Below are positions 34,360 through 43,145 of a stretch of DNA of 64,000 nt, one piece after another. How positions within the stretch are numbered: the stretch's first letter is position 1; every line of letters begins with the position of its first letter. Below the pieces are notes generated by a model. That model did no database searches and was not told the origin of the DNA. It worked only from the letters and a program-made list of their open reading frames with translations. The DNA is taken from contig NZ_CP154796.1 in NCBI RefSeq assembly GCF_039566955.1, forward strand, positions 124,001 to 188,000. The letters are read 5' to 3'. The stretch is from Micromonospora sp. DSM 45708 (GTDB lineage: Bacteria > Actinomycetota > Actinomycetes > Mycobacteriales > Micromonosporaceae). Made by a program: the position numbers and the translations under genes.

Positions 34360-35213
34360 CCGTCGCCGCGATCGAGGCGGTCGACGTCTCCCGCGCGTAC
34401 GAGTTGGACGGGGTGTCGGTGTCCGCGCTGCGCGGCGTCTCGCTCACCATCGACCAGGGCGAGTACGTGGCGGTGATCGGTCCCTCCGGCTCCGGCAAGT
34501 CCACGCTGATGCACCTGCTCGGCGGGCTGGACCGGCCGACCGGCGGCCGGTTGGTGATCGGTGGCCGGGACGTGGCCACGTTGACCGCGCCGGAGCTGGC
34601 GACGCTGCGCAACGAGACGATCGGTTTCGTCTTCCAGGCGTTCCACCTGCTGGCCCGTACGTCCGCGGTGGACAACGTGGCGCTGCCGCTGGTCTACCGG
34701 GGCGTCGGTGCGCGGCAGCGGCGGGAGCGGGCGGCGGCGGTGCTGGGCCGGGTCGGGCTGGGGCACCGCCTGCACCACCGGCCGAACCAGCTCTCCGGGG
34801 GCGAGCAGCAGCGGGTGGCGATCGCCCGGGCGCTGGTCACCGAGCCGGCGGTGCTGCTCGCCGACGAGCCCACCGGCAACCTGGACAGCGTCACCGGCGA
34901 GGCGGTGCTGGAGTTGCTGGAGCGGTTGAACGCCGAGTCCGGAGTGGCGCTGGTGATGGTGACGCACGACCAGGAGGTGGCGGCCCGCGCGCGTCGGCGG
35001 ATCGCGGTCCGGGACGGGCTGATCCGGTCCGACACCGTTCATGATCGACCGGGGTCGGACGGCGTGGGCGGACCTGCGACACTGGAGCACGCTCCCAGCG
35101 CGGAGCCCCGGTCCGCGTCCGGAAGCGGCCCGGGGCACCCGTCCGGTGGCTCCGGTGGCGCCACCGGAGCCACCGGACGCCTTCCGCGCGACGGCGACGG
35201 GGCGGCCCGGTGA
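34356..35213 (+). CDS. MacB-type ABC transporter ATP-binding protein
   Basis: 285 aa. Walker [18 protein letters not shown]-loop [12 protein letters not shown], signature [15 protein letters not shown], Walker [15 protein letters not shown]-loop [13 protein letters not shown]. Residues after about 230 form a Gly/Ser/Pro-rich tail absent from typical LolD/MacB ATPases (about 230 aa). Start GTG overlaps the adaptor stop by 4 bp, and its stop overlaps the permease start. Confidence 0.93.
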   Translation: MTVAAIEAVDVSRAYELDGVSVSALRGVSLTIDQGEYVAVIGPSGSGKSTLMHLLGGLDRPTGGRLVIGGRDVATLTAPELATLRNETIGFVFQAFHLLARTSAVDNVALPLVYRGVGARQRRERAAAVLGRVGLGHRLHHRPNQLSGGEQQRVAIARALVTEPAVLLADEPTGNLDSVTGEAVLELLERLNAESGVALVMVTHDQEVAARARRRIAVRDGLIRSDTVHDRPGSDGVGGPATLEHAPSAEPRSASGSGPGHPSGGSGGATGATGRLPRDGDGAAR

Positions 35214-36394
35214 GGCTGGCCGAGGCGTGGCGGGTGGCGCTGGACGCGCTGCGGGCCAACCGGATGCGCAGCCTGCTGACCATGCTCGGCGTGATCATCG
35301 GGGTCGCCTCGGTGGTGATCCTGGTGGCCATCGGCACCGGCACGAAGCGGCAGGTCGAGCAGCAGGTCGAGGGGCTCGGCTCGAACCTGCTCCTGGTGGT
35401 GCCCGGGAAGATCGAGGTGGGCACCGCGCCGGTGGTGTCGCCGCTGGACCTCAAGGACGTCGACGCCGTCTCCCGGGTGGTCGGCGACCCCGGCCGGGTG
35501 GCCGTGACGGTGGCCTCCGGCGCGACCGCGCGGGCCGGCAACCGCTCCGACTTCACCACCGTGCAGGGCGTGCTGGAGACCACCCCGTCGGTGTTCACCC
35601 GGTCGTTGGCCCGGGGCCGCTACCTGACCGGGGCCGACGTCGACACCAGCCGCCGGGTGGCGGTACTCGGCGCCTCGGTGGCCCGGACGCTCTTCCCCGA
35701 CCGTGACCCGCTCGGCCAGCAGGTCACGCTGGCCGGGGTGCGGTTCCGGGTGATCGGTGTCTTCGCCCCGCTCGGGCAGAGCCTCGGCGTGGACCGGGAC
35801 GACGAGGTGCACGTCCCGGTGACCGCCGCGCAGCGGCTGTGGGGCACCCAGCGCATCGACGGCATCGCGGTCAAGGCGCCGGACCGGGAGCGGATCGACC
35901 AGCTCGGCGAGCGGATCGTCGCGGAGCTGTCCCGCCGGCACCCGGACACCGAGTTCAGCGCCGTCACCCAGCAGCAGATCCTCGGCGTGCTCGGCGACAT
36001 CCTGGGCGTGCTCACCGGCGTGCTCGCCGCCATCGCCGGCATCTCGCTGCTGGTCGGCGGCGTCGGTGTCTCCAACATCATGCTGGTCTCGGTACGCGAA
36101 CGCACCCGCGAGATCGGCCTGCGCAAGGCGGTCGGCGCCCGGCCCCGGGACATCGGCGTGCAGTTCCTGCTGGAGGCGGTGCTGCTCACCTCGATCGGCG
36201 GGCTGACCGGGATGGCGCTCGGGGTGGGCACCGCGTTGCTCGTCGATGCGTTCTCCCCGATCCCGGCCGCGATCACCTGGTGGTCGCTGGCGCTGGCGTT
36301 CGGCGTCTCGGCGGCGGTGGGCATCGTGTTCGGCGTGGTGCCGGCGCAGCGGGCCGGCCGGCTCGATCCGGTGGTGGCGTTGCGCGCCGAGTAG
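35210..36394 (+). CDS. MacB-type ABC transporter permease (FtsX family)
   Basis: 394 aa. TM1 near the N-terminus ([23 protein letters not shown]), a MacB_PCD extracytoplasmic domain (about 45-240) and three C-terminal TMs with the FtsX signature [39 protein letters not shown]. With the adaptor and ATPase it forms a complete MacAB-like efflux or export machine. Cargo unknown. Confidence 0.93.
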   Translation: MRLAEAWRVALDALRANRMRSLLTMLGVIIGVASVVILVAIGTGTKRQVEQQVEGLGSNLLLVVPGKIEVGTAPVVSPLDLKDVDAVSRVVGDPGRVAVTVASGATARAGNRSDFTTVQGVLETTPSVFTRSLARGRYLTGADVDTSRRVAVLGASVARTLFPDRDPLGQQVTLAGVRFRVIGVFAPLGQSLGVDRDDEVHVPVTAAQRLWGTQRIDGIAVKAPDRERIDQLGERIVAELSRRHPDTEFSAVTQQQILGVLGDILGVLTGVLAAIAGISLLVGGVGVSNIMLVSVRERTREIGLRKAVGARPRDIGVQFLLEAVLLTSIGGLTGMALGVGTALLVDAFSPIPAAITWWSLALAFGVSAAVGIVFGVVPAQRAGRLDPVVALRAE

Positions 36395-36586
36395 GCGGAT
36401 CCGGACGCGCCACCCGTCCGGGCGAAAAAGCCCTGACGGACGCTCGTCCTGCCATGATCAAAGGTCGGAAGGGATCGCGCCGGTCACAGCCGTCCCGCTA
36501 CCGTACTCATTACACGCGCGTCGCTCGTCGAGGCGGGAGCACCTGCCCGGTGGCACGCGCCGGGCACGGGAATGGGTCGGTGAGCC

Positions 36587-36796
36587 ATGGCCGGGTCGCA
36601 GTCCGACGCACGGCTGTCGGATGTCAGGTTCCTGACCGTCGCCGAGGTGGCCACGGTCATGCGGGTCTCCAAGATGACGGTCTATCGTCTCGTGCACAGC
36701 GGTGAGCTGACCGCGGTGCGGGTCGGCCGCTCGTTCCGGGTGCCCGAGCACGCCGTGCACGAATACCTCCGGGGCGCGTTCCAGGAGTCCGCCTGA
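36587..36796 (+). CDS. BldC/excisionase-family helix-turn-helix protein
   Basis: 69 aa. MerR-like winged helix alone: FLTVAEVATVMRVSKMTVYRLVHSGELTAVRVGRSFRVPEHAVHEYL. This is the single-domain HTH_17/BldC type, equal by position to mycobacterial Rv0500A. BldC relatives in Streptomyces bind DNA as head-to-tail oligomers and control development. The exact role here is not established. Confidence 0.85.
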   Translation: MAGSQSDARLSDVRFLTVAEVATVMRVSKMTVYRLVHSGELTAVRVGRSFRVPEHAVHEYLRGAFQESA

Positions 36797-36849
36797 GCCC
36801 TCGGCGACGTCCGCCGAGTGCGACGAAAAGGGGCATCGACGGGGGCGCG

Positions 36850-36879
36850 TTGGTCCTGCTGACGCACTCCGGCTACCCT
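36850..36879 (+). promoter_or_regulatory. Probable promoter of the bS22 gene
   Basis: TTGGTC (36850-36855), 18-bp spacer, TACCCT (36874-36879), giving a leader of about 130 nt before the bS22 start. Only sequence resemblance supports it. Confidence 0.35.
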
Positions 36880-37014
36880 GGAGCCCGACCGTGATCGCTT
36901 CTGGTGTGCCCGGCCCACCACGCTGGTCCGGTCCGTTGTCCGCAAGCGGGCACGGTGCCACCGGTTGGTGGCGCCTCCCGGTCCGCCCCGCACGTTGCAT
37001 CGAAAGGCTGTCGT

Positions 37015-37116
37015 ATGGGCTCGGTGGTCAAGAAGCGCCGCAAGCGCATGGCTAAGAAGAAGCACCGCAAGCTGCTGCGTAAGACCCGCGTCCAGCGTCG
37101 CCGTCTCGGCAAGTGA
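37015..37116 (+). CDS. 30S ribosomal protein bS22 (AURKAIP1/COX24-like), 33 aa
   Basis: Very small, very basic protein starting [19 protein letters not shown] and ending RRRLGK. It matches the 33-residue bS22 found in mycobacterial 70S structures near the decoding centre, and mycobacterial Rv0500B in the same gene position. ATG 37015 with AAAGG 9 nt upstream. Highly conserved across actinobacteria, so confidence is high despite the size. Confidence 0.9.
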   Translation: MGSVVKKRRKRMAKKKHRKLLRKTRVQRRRLGK

Positions 37117-37235
37117 CCGGGGCCGGGCGCTGACCCGGCACCGGCACCACTTGCCAACTGTCGACCCTCGGAGGCTCAGGTGATCAGGCCGCGGACGTCC
37201 CGGCTCGATCCTGCCTGTCGCGCAAGGCGCACGAC

Positions 37236-38309
37236 ATGACCCCCGGTGGCACCTCCGGTGCCCCGGGGGTCGTCGTCGTCACCGGGGTCGGCCGTTTCCT
37301 CGGCGCCAACGTCGCCGCCCGGCTCGCCGCCGACCCGCGCATCGAGCGCGTCATCGGCGTCGACCCGGCTCCGCCCAACCCCGAGCTGGCCGACCTGCTC
37401 GCCGACGTCGAGCTGGTCCGCCTCGACCTCGACTCGCTCGGCGGCCTCCTGATCGACCTCGATGTCGACGCCGTGGCGCACCTGGCACTGGTCACCGCAC
37501 CCGACGCGCAGCACGGCGGCCGGGCGGCGATGAAGGAACAGAACGTCATCGGCACCATGCAGCTGCTCGCCGCCGCCCAGCGCGCGCCGCGCCTGCGCCG
37601 GCTGGTGGTCCGTTCGTCGACCGCCGCGTACGGGGTGTCGTTCCGTGACCCGGCCGTCTTCACCGAGGAGACCGAGCCGCGCGAGGTGCCGCGCGGCGGG
37701 TTCGGCCGCGACATCCTCGACATCGAGGGGTACGTTCGCGGCTTCCGCCGCCGCCGGCCCGACGTCACCGCGACCGTGCTGCGCTTCGCGCCGTTCATCG
37801 GCTACACGGCCGACACCACGCTCACCCGCTACTTCGCGCAGCCGGTGGTGCCCACCATCTTCGGCCGCGACCCGCGCCTCCAGTTCCTGCACATCGACGA
37901 CGCACTGACGGTGCTGCACCGGTCGGTCGCCGAGGAGCACCCGGGGACGTACAACGTGGCCGGGCCGGGCGTGTTGTCGCTGTCGCAGGCCATCCGCCGG
38001 GCCGGCCGGGTGGCCGTGCCGGTGCTGGAGCCGGGCCTGGCCGGGGTGGCCGCGATCGCCCGCACCCTGGGCTTCGGCCGGTACGGCCTGGACCAGGTCG
38101 ACCTGTTCGTGCACGGCCGGGTGGTGGACACCACCCGGCTGGAGCACGAGTTCGGCTTCACCCCCCGCTCGACCGCCGCCGCCTTCGACGACTTCGTCCG
38201 CGCCCACCACGGCGGGGTGGTGGTGACCCGGGACCAGCTCGCCGCGGCCGAGCAACTGGTGCTGGAGAGCATCCGTCAGGTCCGCTCGACCGTCCGGGAG
38301 CGCTCGTGA
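37236..38309 (+). CDS. NAD-dependent epimerase/dehydratase (GalE2-like)
   Basis: 357 aa extended SDR. VVVTGVGRFLGANVAARLAAD is a variant Rossmann loop (GxxxxxG). DVDAVAHLAL, RLVVRSSTAAYGVSFRDPAVF (catalytic Ser and a Tyr) and FAPFIGYTADTTLTRY follow. The classical YxxxK is not obvious (GFGRDILDIEGYVRGF stands at that point), so catalysis may differ. Ortholog by position of Rv0501. Its stop overlaps the acyltransferase start (GTGA). Confidence 0.82.
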   Translation: MTPGGTSGAPGVVVVTGVGRFLGANVAARLAADPRIERVIGVDPAPPNPELADLLADVELVRLDLDSLGGLLIDLDVDAVAHLALVTAPDAQHGGRAAMKEQNVIGTMQLLAAAQRAPRLRRLVVRSSTAAYGVSFRDPAVFTEETEPREVPRGGFGRDILDIEGYVRGFRRRRPDVTATVLRFAPFIGYTADTTLTRYFAQPVVPTIFGRDPRLQFLHIDDALTVLHRSVAEEHPGTYNVAGPGVLSLSQAIRRAGRVAVPVLEPGLAGVAAIARTLGFGRYGLDQVDLFVHGRVVDTTRLEHEFGFTPRSTAAAFDDFVRAHHGGVVVTRDQLAAAEQLVLESIRQVRSTVRERS

Positions 38310-39484
38310 CCAGCCCAGGGGAGCGGTGGGACGCCCGCTTCGACGTGCCCGCGGCCGCGGCCGGGGCCGGGCCGGACCCGGAGCCGGCGCGGCGCAACGG
38401 GCACCGGCCGGTCACCGCGCCGGCCGCCCGTCCGCCCGCGCCCGCGGAGCCGGCGGCGGCCGACGAGCCGGACACCTCGACCGACGAGCCGGCCACCCGG
38501 AAGACCGTGGCGAAGAAGACCGTGGCGAAGAAGGCGGTCGCGAAGAAGGCGGTCGCGGAGGAGGCGGTGGCGGAGAAGACGGTGGCGGAGAACGCCGCCC
38601 CCGGGGACGCGCCGTCCGGGCCGGCGGTGCACGACCGGCCGGGGGACCAGTGGGACCGCCGGGTCGCGCGCGGGCTCGCGTTCCTGCGCCGCCGGCTCGC
38701 CGGTGACTACGAGGTGGACGAGTTCGGCTTCGACCCGGACCTCACCGACGCGGTCTTCCATCCGCTGGTCCGGCTGCTCTACCGGGACTGGTTCCGCACC
38801 GAGGTCGGCGGCCTGGAGCACGTGCCGACCGAGGGCGCCGGCCTGGTGGTGGGCAACCACTCCGGCACGGTGGCGCTGGACGCGCTGATCCTCTCCACGG
38901 CGCTGCACGACCGGCATCCGAGCCACCGCTACCTGCGCCTGCTCGGCGCCGACCTGGTCTTCCGGATGCCGGTGGTGTCCGAGCTGGCCCGCAAGACCGG
39001 CGGCACGGTGGCCTGCAACCCGGACGCCGAACGGCTGCTCGGCAACGGCGAGCTGGTCGGCGTGTTCCCGGAGGGCTTCAAGGGGATCGGCAAGCTCTAC
39101 TCCGACCGCTACAAGCTCCAGCGGTTCGGCCGGGGCGGCTTCGTCTCCGCCGCGCTGCGCACCGGCACGCCGATCGTGCCGGTGGCCATCGTCGGCGGCG
39201 AGGAGATCTACCCGATGCTCGCCGACATCAAGCCGCTGGCCCGGCTGCTCAAGCTGCCCTATTTTCCGGTGACGCCGACGTTCCCCTGGCTGGGGCCGCT
39301 GGGCATGGTGCCGCTGCCGAGCAAGTGGTTGATCGAGTTCTGCCCGCCGATCCCGACCGCGCACCTGCGGGACTCCGCGGACGACCCGCTTGTCGTGTTC
39401 AACCTCGCCGACCAGGTGCGGGAGACCATCCAGCAGACGCTGCACAAGCTGCTCGAACGCCGTCCGGACCCGTTCGGCCCCTGA
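38306..39484 (+). CDS. 1-acylglycerol-3-phosphate acyltransferase-like (PlsC family) with Lys/Ala repeat N-terminus
   Basis: 392 aa. Residues 1 to about 115 are low-complexity with repeated KKTVAKK and AEEAVAEK units. The PlsC domain follows: VVGNHSGTVALDALIL (His and Asp, spaced H-x6-D rather than H-x4-D), VGVFPEGFKGIGK, then GTPIVPVAIVGGEEIYP. Membrane-associated transfer of an acyl chain, exact acceptor unknown. Same position as Rv0502. Confidence 0.82.
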   Translation: MTSPGERWDARFDVPAAAAGAGPDPEPARRNGHRPVTAPAARPPAPAEPAAADEPDTSTDEPATRKTVAKKTVAKKAVAKKAVAEEAVAEKTVAENAAPGDAPSGPAVHDRPGDQWDRRVARGLAFLRRRLAGDYEVDEFGFDPDLTDAVFHPLVRLLYRDWFRTEVGGLEHVPTEGAGLVVGNHSGTVALDALILSTALHDRHPSHRYLRLLGADLVFRMPVVSELARKTGGTVACNPDAERLLGNGELVGVFPEGFKGIGKLYSDRYKLQRFGRGGFVSAALRTGTPIVPVAIVGGEEIYPMLADIKPLARLLKLPYFPVTPTFPWLGPLGMVPLPSKWLIEFCPPIPTAHLRDSADDPLVVFNLADQVRETIQQTLHKLLERRPDPFGP

Positions 39485-39492
39485 GCGTCTGG

Positions 39493-40368
39493 TCAGCCGT
39501 GCTGGCGGCGGCGGTGCAGGGCCAGCCCGGCGGTCACCGCACCGGCGAGCAGCCCGGCGGCGACGGTCGAAGGCACGGCGATGCGGACGGCCCGGCGGCC
39601 GGTGCGGAAGTCACGGACCTCCCAGCCCCGCTCCCGGGCCCGCCGCAGCAGCTCCGGATCGGGGTTGACCGCGACCGCGCGGCCCACCTCGGACAGCATC
39701 GGCAGGTCGTTGGCGGAGTCGCTGTAGGCCGCGCAACGGGTCAGGTCCAGCCCTTCCACGGCGGCGAGCTGGAGAACCGCCTCGGCCTTCGCCGGCCCGT
39801 GCATCAGGTCGCCGACCAGCCGACCGGTGTACGCCCCGTCGACCACCTCGGCCACCGTGCCGATCGCGCCGGTCAGGCCGAGCCGGGCCGCGATCACCCG
39901 GCCGATCTCCACCGGGGCGGCGCTGACCAGCCAGACCCGCTCGCCCGCGTCGAGGTGGCGCTGGGCCAGCCGGCGGGTGCCGGCCCAGATGCGCGGCGCC
40001 ATCAGCTCGTCGAAGATTTCCTCGGTGAGCCGTTCCACGTCGTCGACCCGCCAGCCCTGCACGAAGGCGAGCGCGGCCTCCTTGGCCTGCGACATGGTGC
40101 CGGCGTCCTCGGTGGCGAGCAGCCGGAACCGGGCCTGCTGCCAGGCGAACCGGGCCAGGTCACCGGCGGTGAAGTAGTTCCGGGCGGCCAGCCCGCGGGC
40201 GAACCAGTAGATCGACGCGCCCTGCATCATGGTGTTGTCCACGTCGAAGAACGCGGCGGACGTCGGGTCCGGTGCGATCGTGGTCGCGGGTGCCGCCGGC
40301 GTCTCCGCCCAACCGGCGGTGTGCCCGTGGACGTCGGTGCTGACCGTCACCTTGCGGGACCCGGTCAC
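39493..40368 (-). CDS. HAD-IB family phosphatase (SerB1-like)
   Basis: 291 aa. Nucleophile motif FFDVDNTMMQG (about residue 41), motif II VWLVSAAPVEIG, motif III with Lys in GPAKAEAVLQL, and motif IV YSDSANDLPML. The C-terminal RIAVPSTVAAGLLAGAVTAGLALH is a probable TM anchor. It may act on phosphoserine or a lysophospholipid; its position beside the PlsC gene fits the latter. GTG 40368 follows GGGAGG. Confidence 0.85.
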   Translation of the reverse strand: MTGSRKVTVSTDVHGHTAGWAETPAAPATTIAPDPTSAAFFDVDNTMMQGASIYWFARGLAARNYFTAGDLARFAWQQARFRLLATEDAGTMSQAKEAALAFVQGWRVDDVERLTEEIFDELMAPRIWAGTRRLAQRHLDAGERVWLVSAAPVEIGRVIAARLGLTGAIGTVAEVVDGAYTGRLVGDLMHGPAKAEAVLQLAAVEGLDLTRCAAYSDSANDLPMLSEVGRAVAVNPDPELLRRARERGWEVRDFRTGRRAVRIAVPSTVAAGLLAGAVTAGLALHRRRQHG

Positions 40369-40469
40369 GGCGACCTCCCTCCCTCGACGACCATTCGCGC
40401 GTGGCGCGTCGAGCGTATCCGGCGTCCCGTGACGGTCGGGTGTCCGTCGGGAGAAGTGTGGCCGTGCGC

Positions 40470-41318
40470 TCAGCGGTCGCCGGGGCAGGTGGTCGGTGCC
40501 GGCCCGAGCGTGTCGCTGGCCGTCGGCGCGGGCAGCCCGCAGGCGATCGTCTCGCGCAGTGCGTCGGCACGCCGGCCGGCCGCGTCGAGCAGGGCCAGCG
40601 AGCGGTGGGTGCGGTCCCGGTCGGCGTGGTCGGGCCGGTCGAGCAGGCCGCTGACCATCCGACGCTGACCGGCGAGGAACGTGTCCACGGCGTCCAGCGC
40701 GGTCGGGTCGGAGCGCTGCGCCGCCACCGTGGTCAGCAGGCGTACGCCCTGGCGGGTGTCCGCGTCCATGTCGTCCAGGACGGCGCTGAAGCCGAGCCGG
40801 TCGTCGCGGACCGAGGCGGCCTCGTCGAGCCGGGTCCGGGCGAAGTCGAGGAAGAGCTGCCCCCGGCTGATGTCCGAGCTGGCCAGTGCGAGCTGGGCGC
40901 GTTCGGTGGAGCGCTTCATGCCGTACAGCGCGTCGCCGGGCAGCGCGTTCTCGCTGGCAGCGGAGATGCCGGAGAGGGCGATCGCGCCGGCGGCCACGCC
41001 GACCAGGATCGCGCCCCGGGCCCGCGCCCGGCGGCCGGTGATCGCGGGCAGCAGCGCGCCCAGCCCGCCGGTGCCGGTGGCGGCGGTGACGCCCTCGCGC
41101 TCGGCGGTGGCCACGAGCATCGCCCGCAGGCCGGTGCGGAACTCGGCGTCGACCTCGACGGTGGGCCGCTCGACGGTGAGCCGGCGGCCCACCTCCACGA
41201 GCGCGGTGAGTTCGCCGTCGGCCCGGGACCGGACGTGGTGTCGGCGTCCGCCGTTGGCCTCGTCGAGGAGTTGCGCGAAGCGCTCGGCTCGCCGACCGGA
41301 GAAGAGGTCGCTGTCCAC
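40470..41318 (-). CDS. Anti-sigma factor of the RsbN type (DUF5667), partner of the BldN-like sigma factor
   Basis: 282 aa. The N-terminal region of about 75 residues (RRAERFAQLLDEANGG, DGELTALVEVGRRL) should contact sigma. A TM follows at about 120-137 (GAILVGVAAGAIALSGISAA), then ASENALPGDALYGMKRSTERAQLAL, which opens the DUF5667 domain as in Streptomyces RsbN. It sequesters sigma-BldN at the membrane. GTG 41318 is chosen because AGAGGGGG lies 7 nt upstream. A sigma-BldN-like promoter lies 158 bp upstream of the start. Confidence 0.8.
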   Translation of the reverse strand: MDSDLFSGRRAERFAQLLDEANGGRRHHVRSRADGELTALVEVGRRLTVERPTVEVDAEFRTGLRAMLVATAEREGVTAATGTGGLGALLPAITGRRARARGAILVGVAAGAIALSGISAASENALPGDALYGMKRSTERAQLALASSDISRGQLFLDFARTRLDEAASVRDDRLGFSAVLDDMDADTRQGVRLLTTVAAQRSDPTALDAVDTFLAGQRRMVSGLLDRPDHADRDRTHRSLALLDAAGRRADALRETIACGLPAPTASDTLGPAPTTCPGDR

Positions 41319-41475
41319 CGCGGGCACCCCCTCTCGCTGGTCACGGCCGGACGGCCGTCGTCGTCACCAGCGACCCGTGGCAGCGTGTGGCCGAGGGTCG
41401 ACCGGGACGGCCGACCTGACCCGCCGGACCGGGTGGGCCCGGGGGACGCCGGGACAACCACTGGTCGCACCCGGA

Positions 41476-41504
41476 GAAACGGTTCGCGCCGGTCGCCGGT
41501 TACG
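41476..41504 (-). promoter_or_regulatory. Predicted sigma-BldN-type promoter for the rsbN-like gene
   Basis: Minus strand CGTAAC (41504-41499), 17 nt, CGTTTC (41481-41476). Sigma-BldN promoters described in Streptomyces (bldM p1, rsbN, chaplins) have a CGTAAC-like -35 and a CGTT-type -10. It lies between bldN and the rsbN-like gene in the correct orientation. Confidence 0.5.
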
Positions 41505-41609
41505 GGCCGTTCGGGGGCGAAATAACCGGGTGTGACGGCGGTCGCGAGCGCGCCGGGCGCGCGTCATCCACCGGCGTGGGGCCGGTGGACGGGACGGGGA
41601 TGCGGCGGA

Positions 41610-42581
41610 TCAGGCCTGGAAGCCGTCGGGCAGCAGCCGGGCCAGCGCCCGCACCGCCCGGTACTGCAGAGCCTTGATGGCGCCCTCGTTCTTGCCCATG
41701 GCGCGGGCCGTCTCGGCGACCGAGAAGCCCTGGAGGAACCGGAGCACGATGCATTCCTGCTGCTCCGGGTTGAGCTGCTTGACGGCGGTGAGCAGGGCGA
41801 CGTTGGTGATGTGCTCGACCACCGCCGCCTCCGGGCTGCCCTCCGGCCCGCGGTCCTCCCGGTCGGCGTCGAGGACGTCACCGGTGGTCACCTCCAGCCG
41901 GTAGCGCCCGGACTTGAAGTGGTCGGCGACCAGGTTGCGGGCGATGGTGACCAGCCAGGCGCCCAGGTCGCGCCCCTGCCAGGTGAAGCTGCCGATGCGT
42001 TTGAGCGCGCGCAGGAACGTGTCGGAGGTGAGGTCCTCGGCGAGTTGGCGGTTGCCGACCCGGAAGTAGACGAACCGGAAGACGGTGTCGACGTACCGGT
42101 CGTAGATCAGGCCGAACGCCTCGGCCTCGCCGGCCTGCGCCCGCTCGACCAGCGCCCAGACCTCGGTGGCCGGGTCGGACGGGTCGGGGCGGCTCGGGAA
42201 GCCGGTGGCCGGCGGGGCGGCCGGGACGGCCGGCAGTACCGCGGTGTCGCCGACGGTCACCACGGGCAGCACCGCGGTCTCGGCGGCGGGGGGTTCGGCG
42301 CTGGTCGCCGCGTCACCGCGTCGGGCCTGGGCCGGCGGGACGGTCGGGCGGGGCGGGGCGCCGACCCGACCGGCGGCGGGTTTCGCGTTGCCGCCGGGTG
42401 GGGCCGGGCGCAGCGGCGCCTCGTTGCCGTGGTGCGCGCGGCTCCGGGCCCGCCATCCCTCACCGCGCACCGCGAGCAGGCCGTCCGCGCGTGGCGCGGG
42501 ATCGGCGCGCTCGTTGAGCGGATTCCGCTGGGTCGGGCCGGTCACCCCGGCCGGCCGTTCCGCGTAACCGAACGTGGTCAC
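41610..42581 (-). CDS. bldN: ECF RNA polymerase sigma factor, BldN family, with long N-terminal extension
   Basis: 323 aa. Residues 1 to about 145 are a Pro/Ala/Arg-rich extension. Sigma region 2 follows (ERAQAGEAEAFGLIYDRYVDTVFRFVYFRVG, AEDLTSDTFLRALKRIGSFTWQGRDLGAWLVTIARNLVADHFKSGR), then region 4 (LNPEQQECIVLRFLQGFSVAETARAMGKNEGAIKALQYRAVRALARLL). The match to Streptomyces BldN is close. There the N-terminal pro-sequence is proteolytically removed. GTG 42581 has GGGGAGG 4 nt upstream. The gene order hem-rex-bldN-rsbN is shared with Streptomyces. Confidence 0.88.
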   Translation of the reverse strand: MTTFGYAERPAGVTGPTQRNPLNERADPAPRADGLLAVRGEGWRARSRAHHGNEAPLRPAPPGGNAKPAAGRVGAPPRPTVPPAQARRGDAATSAEPPAAETAVLPVVTVGDTAVLPAVPAAPPATGFPSRPDPSDPATEVWALVERAQAGEAEAFGLIYDRYVDTVFRFVYFRVGNRQLAEDLTSDTFLRALKRIGSFTWQGRDLGAWLVTIARNLVADHFKSGRYRLEVTTGDVLDADREDRGPEGSPEAAVVEHITNVALLTAVKQLNPEQQECIVLRFLQGFSVAETARAMGKNEGAIKALQYRAVRALARLLPDGFQA

Positions 42582-42760
42582 CGTGCCTCCCCGGTCCAGG
42601 TGGGCAGCGACCTCACCGGGCGCCGCCGTGGCGGCGCCGCGGGGCCGGGTACGACCCGGTGGGGCGCGGCCGGTCCGGGACGTGCCGGCGGGCGGCATAT
42701 CCCCTTGAGGTGCTGGTCCAATGCGCTCACGGGCACGGGGGCCTCCTCGGGCTGAGGGGT

Positions 42761-42790
42761 GTCGACTCACGTCAAATGGGGTGAGCCGAC
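42761..42790. promoter_or_regulatory. Inverted repeat at the start of the bldN leader
   Basis: GTCGACTCAC (42761-42770) and GTGAGCCGAC (42781-42790), 10-bp arms with one mismatch and a 10-nt spacer, so half-sites sit 20 bp (two helical turns) apart. It spans about +1 to +30 from the predicted start at 42791. Operator for an unknown dimeric regulator, or an RNA hairpin. Confidence 0.45.
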
Positions 42791-42834
42791 CCGAGTGATG
42801 ATAGGCCCAACGTCACCCGCGCGTGGCAAGTCCG

Positions 42835-42847
42835 TTACACAGAGCGG
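42835..42847. promoter_or_regulatory. BldD-box-like sequence upstream of bldN
   Basis: TTACACAGAGCGG matches 7 of the 9 fixed positions of the BldD consensus TNACNC(A/T)GNGTNA. BldD represses bldN in Streptomyces. It lies about 45 bp upstream of the predicted start site. Confidence 0.35.
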
Positions 42848-43145
42848 AAGTATTTCCCGCGTGGTCGCACTCCTACCGGACCGGTTGTCCGTCGCCAGTG
42901 GTTGACTTTCGCGCGACAACCTGGTCGGGAGTGGAACGTCCAGGTGGCGGGCGATTTTCCTGCCGCTCGGCGTGTCGTGGGCGCGGTTCGTGAGGCTGTG
43001 TCCGCGCGCCCCGTCGATGGCCGGTGAAGATCCCGATCCCACCCGTGGGAATCCCGTCCACTACCAATTGCGATCTCGTCCGGCGGACCCGGCCGGGCGC
43101 TCGGGGCATGGCCCGGCGCACCCGGCTGTGCCAGACTCAGCCACC

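Larger units (their letters stand above)
42582..43145. other. 564-bp divergent intergenic region (bldN leader and acyl-CoA ligase upstream)
   Basis: No convincing gene. Holds the likely bldN promoter (TATCAT on the minus strand at 42803-42798), a near-perfect inverted repeat just downstream of it, a BldD-like box and a small TCCCAC/GTGGGA hairpin near 43037-43051. The predicted bldN leader is about 210 nt. Confidence 0.5.

Noticed and set aside
36415..36445. Possible terminator after the MacB-type permease
   Set aside because: GTCCGGGC/GCCCTGACGGAC pairing is interrupted and lacks a T-run, so it does not meet the standard.
42767..43042. 91-codon minus-strand frame upstream of bldN
   Set aside because: It overlaps the predicted bldN promoter, dyad and BldD-like box, and has no domain or ribosome site.
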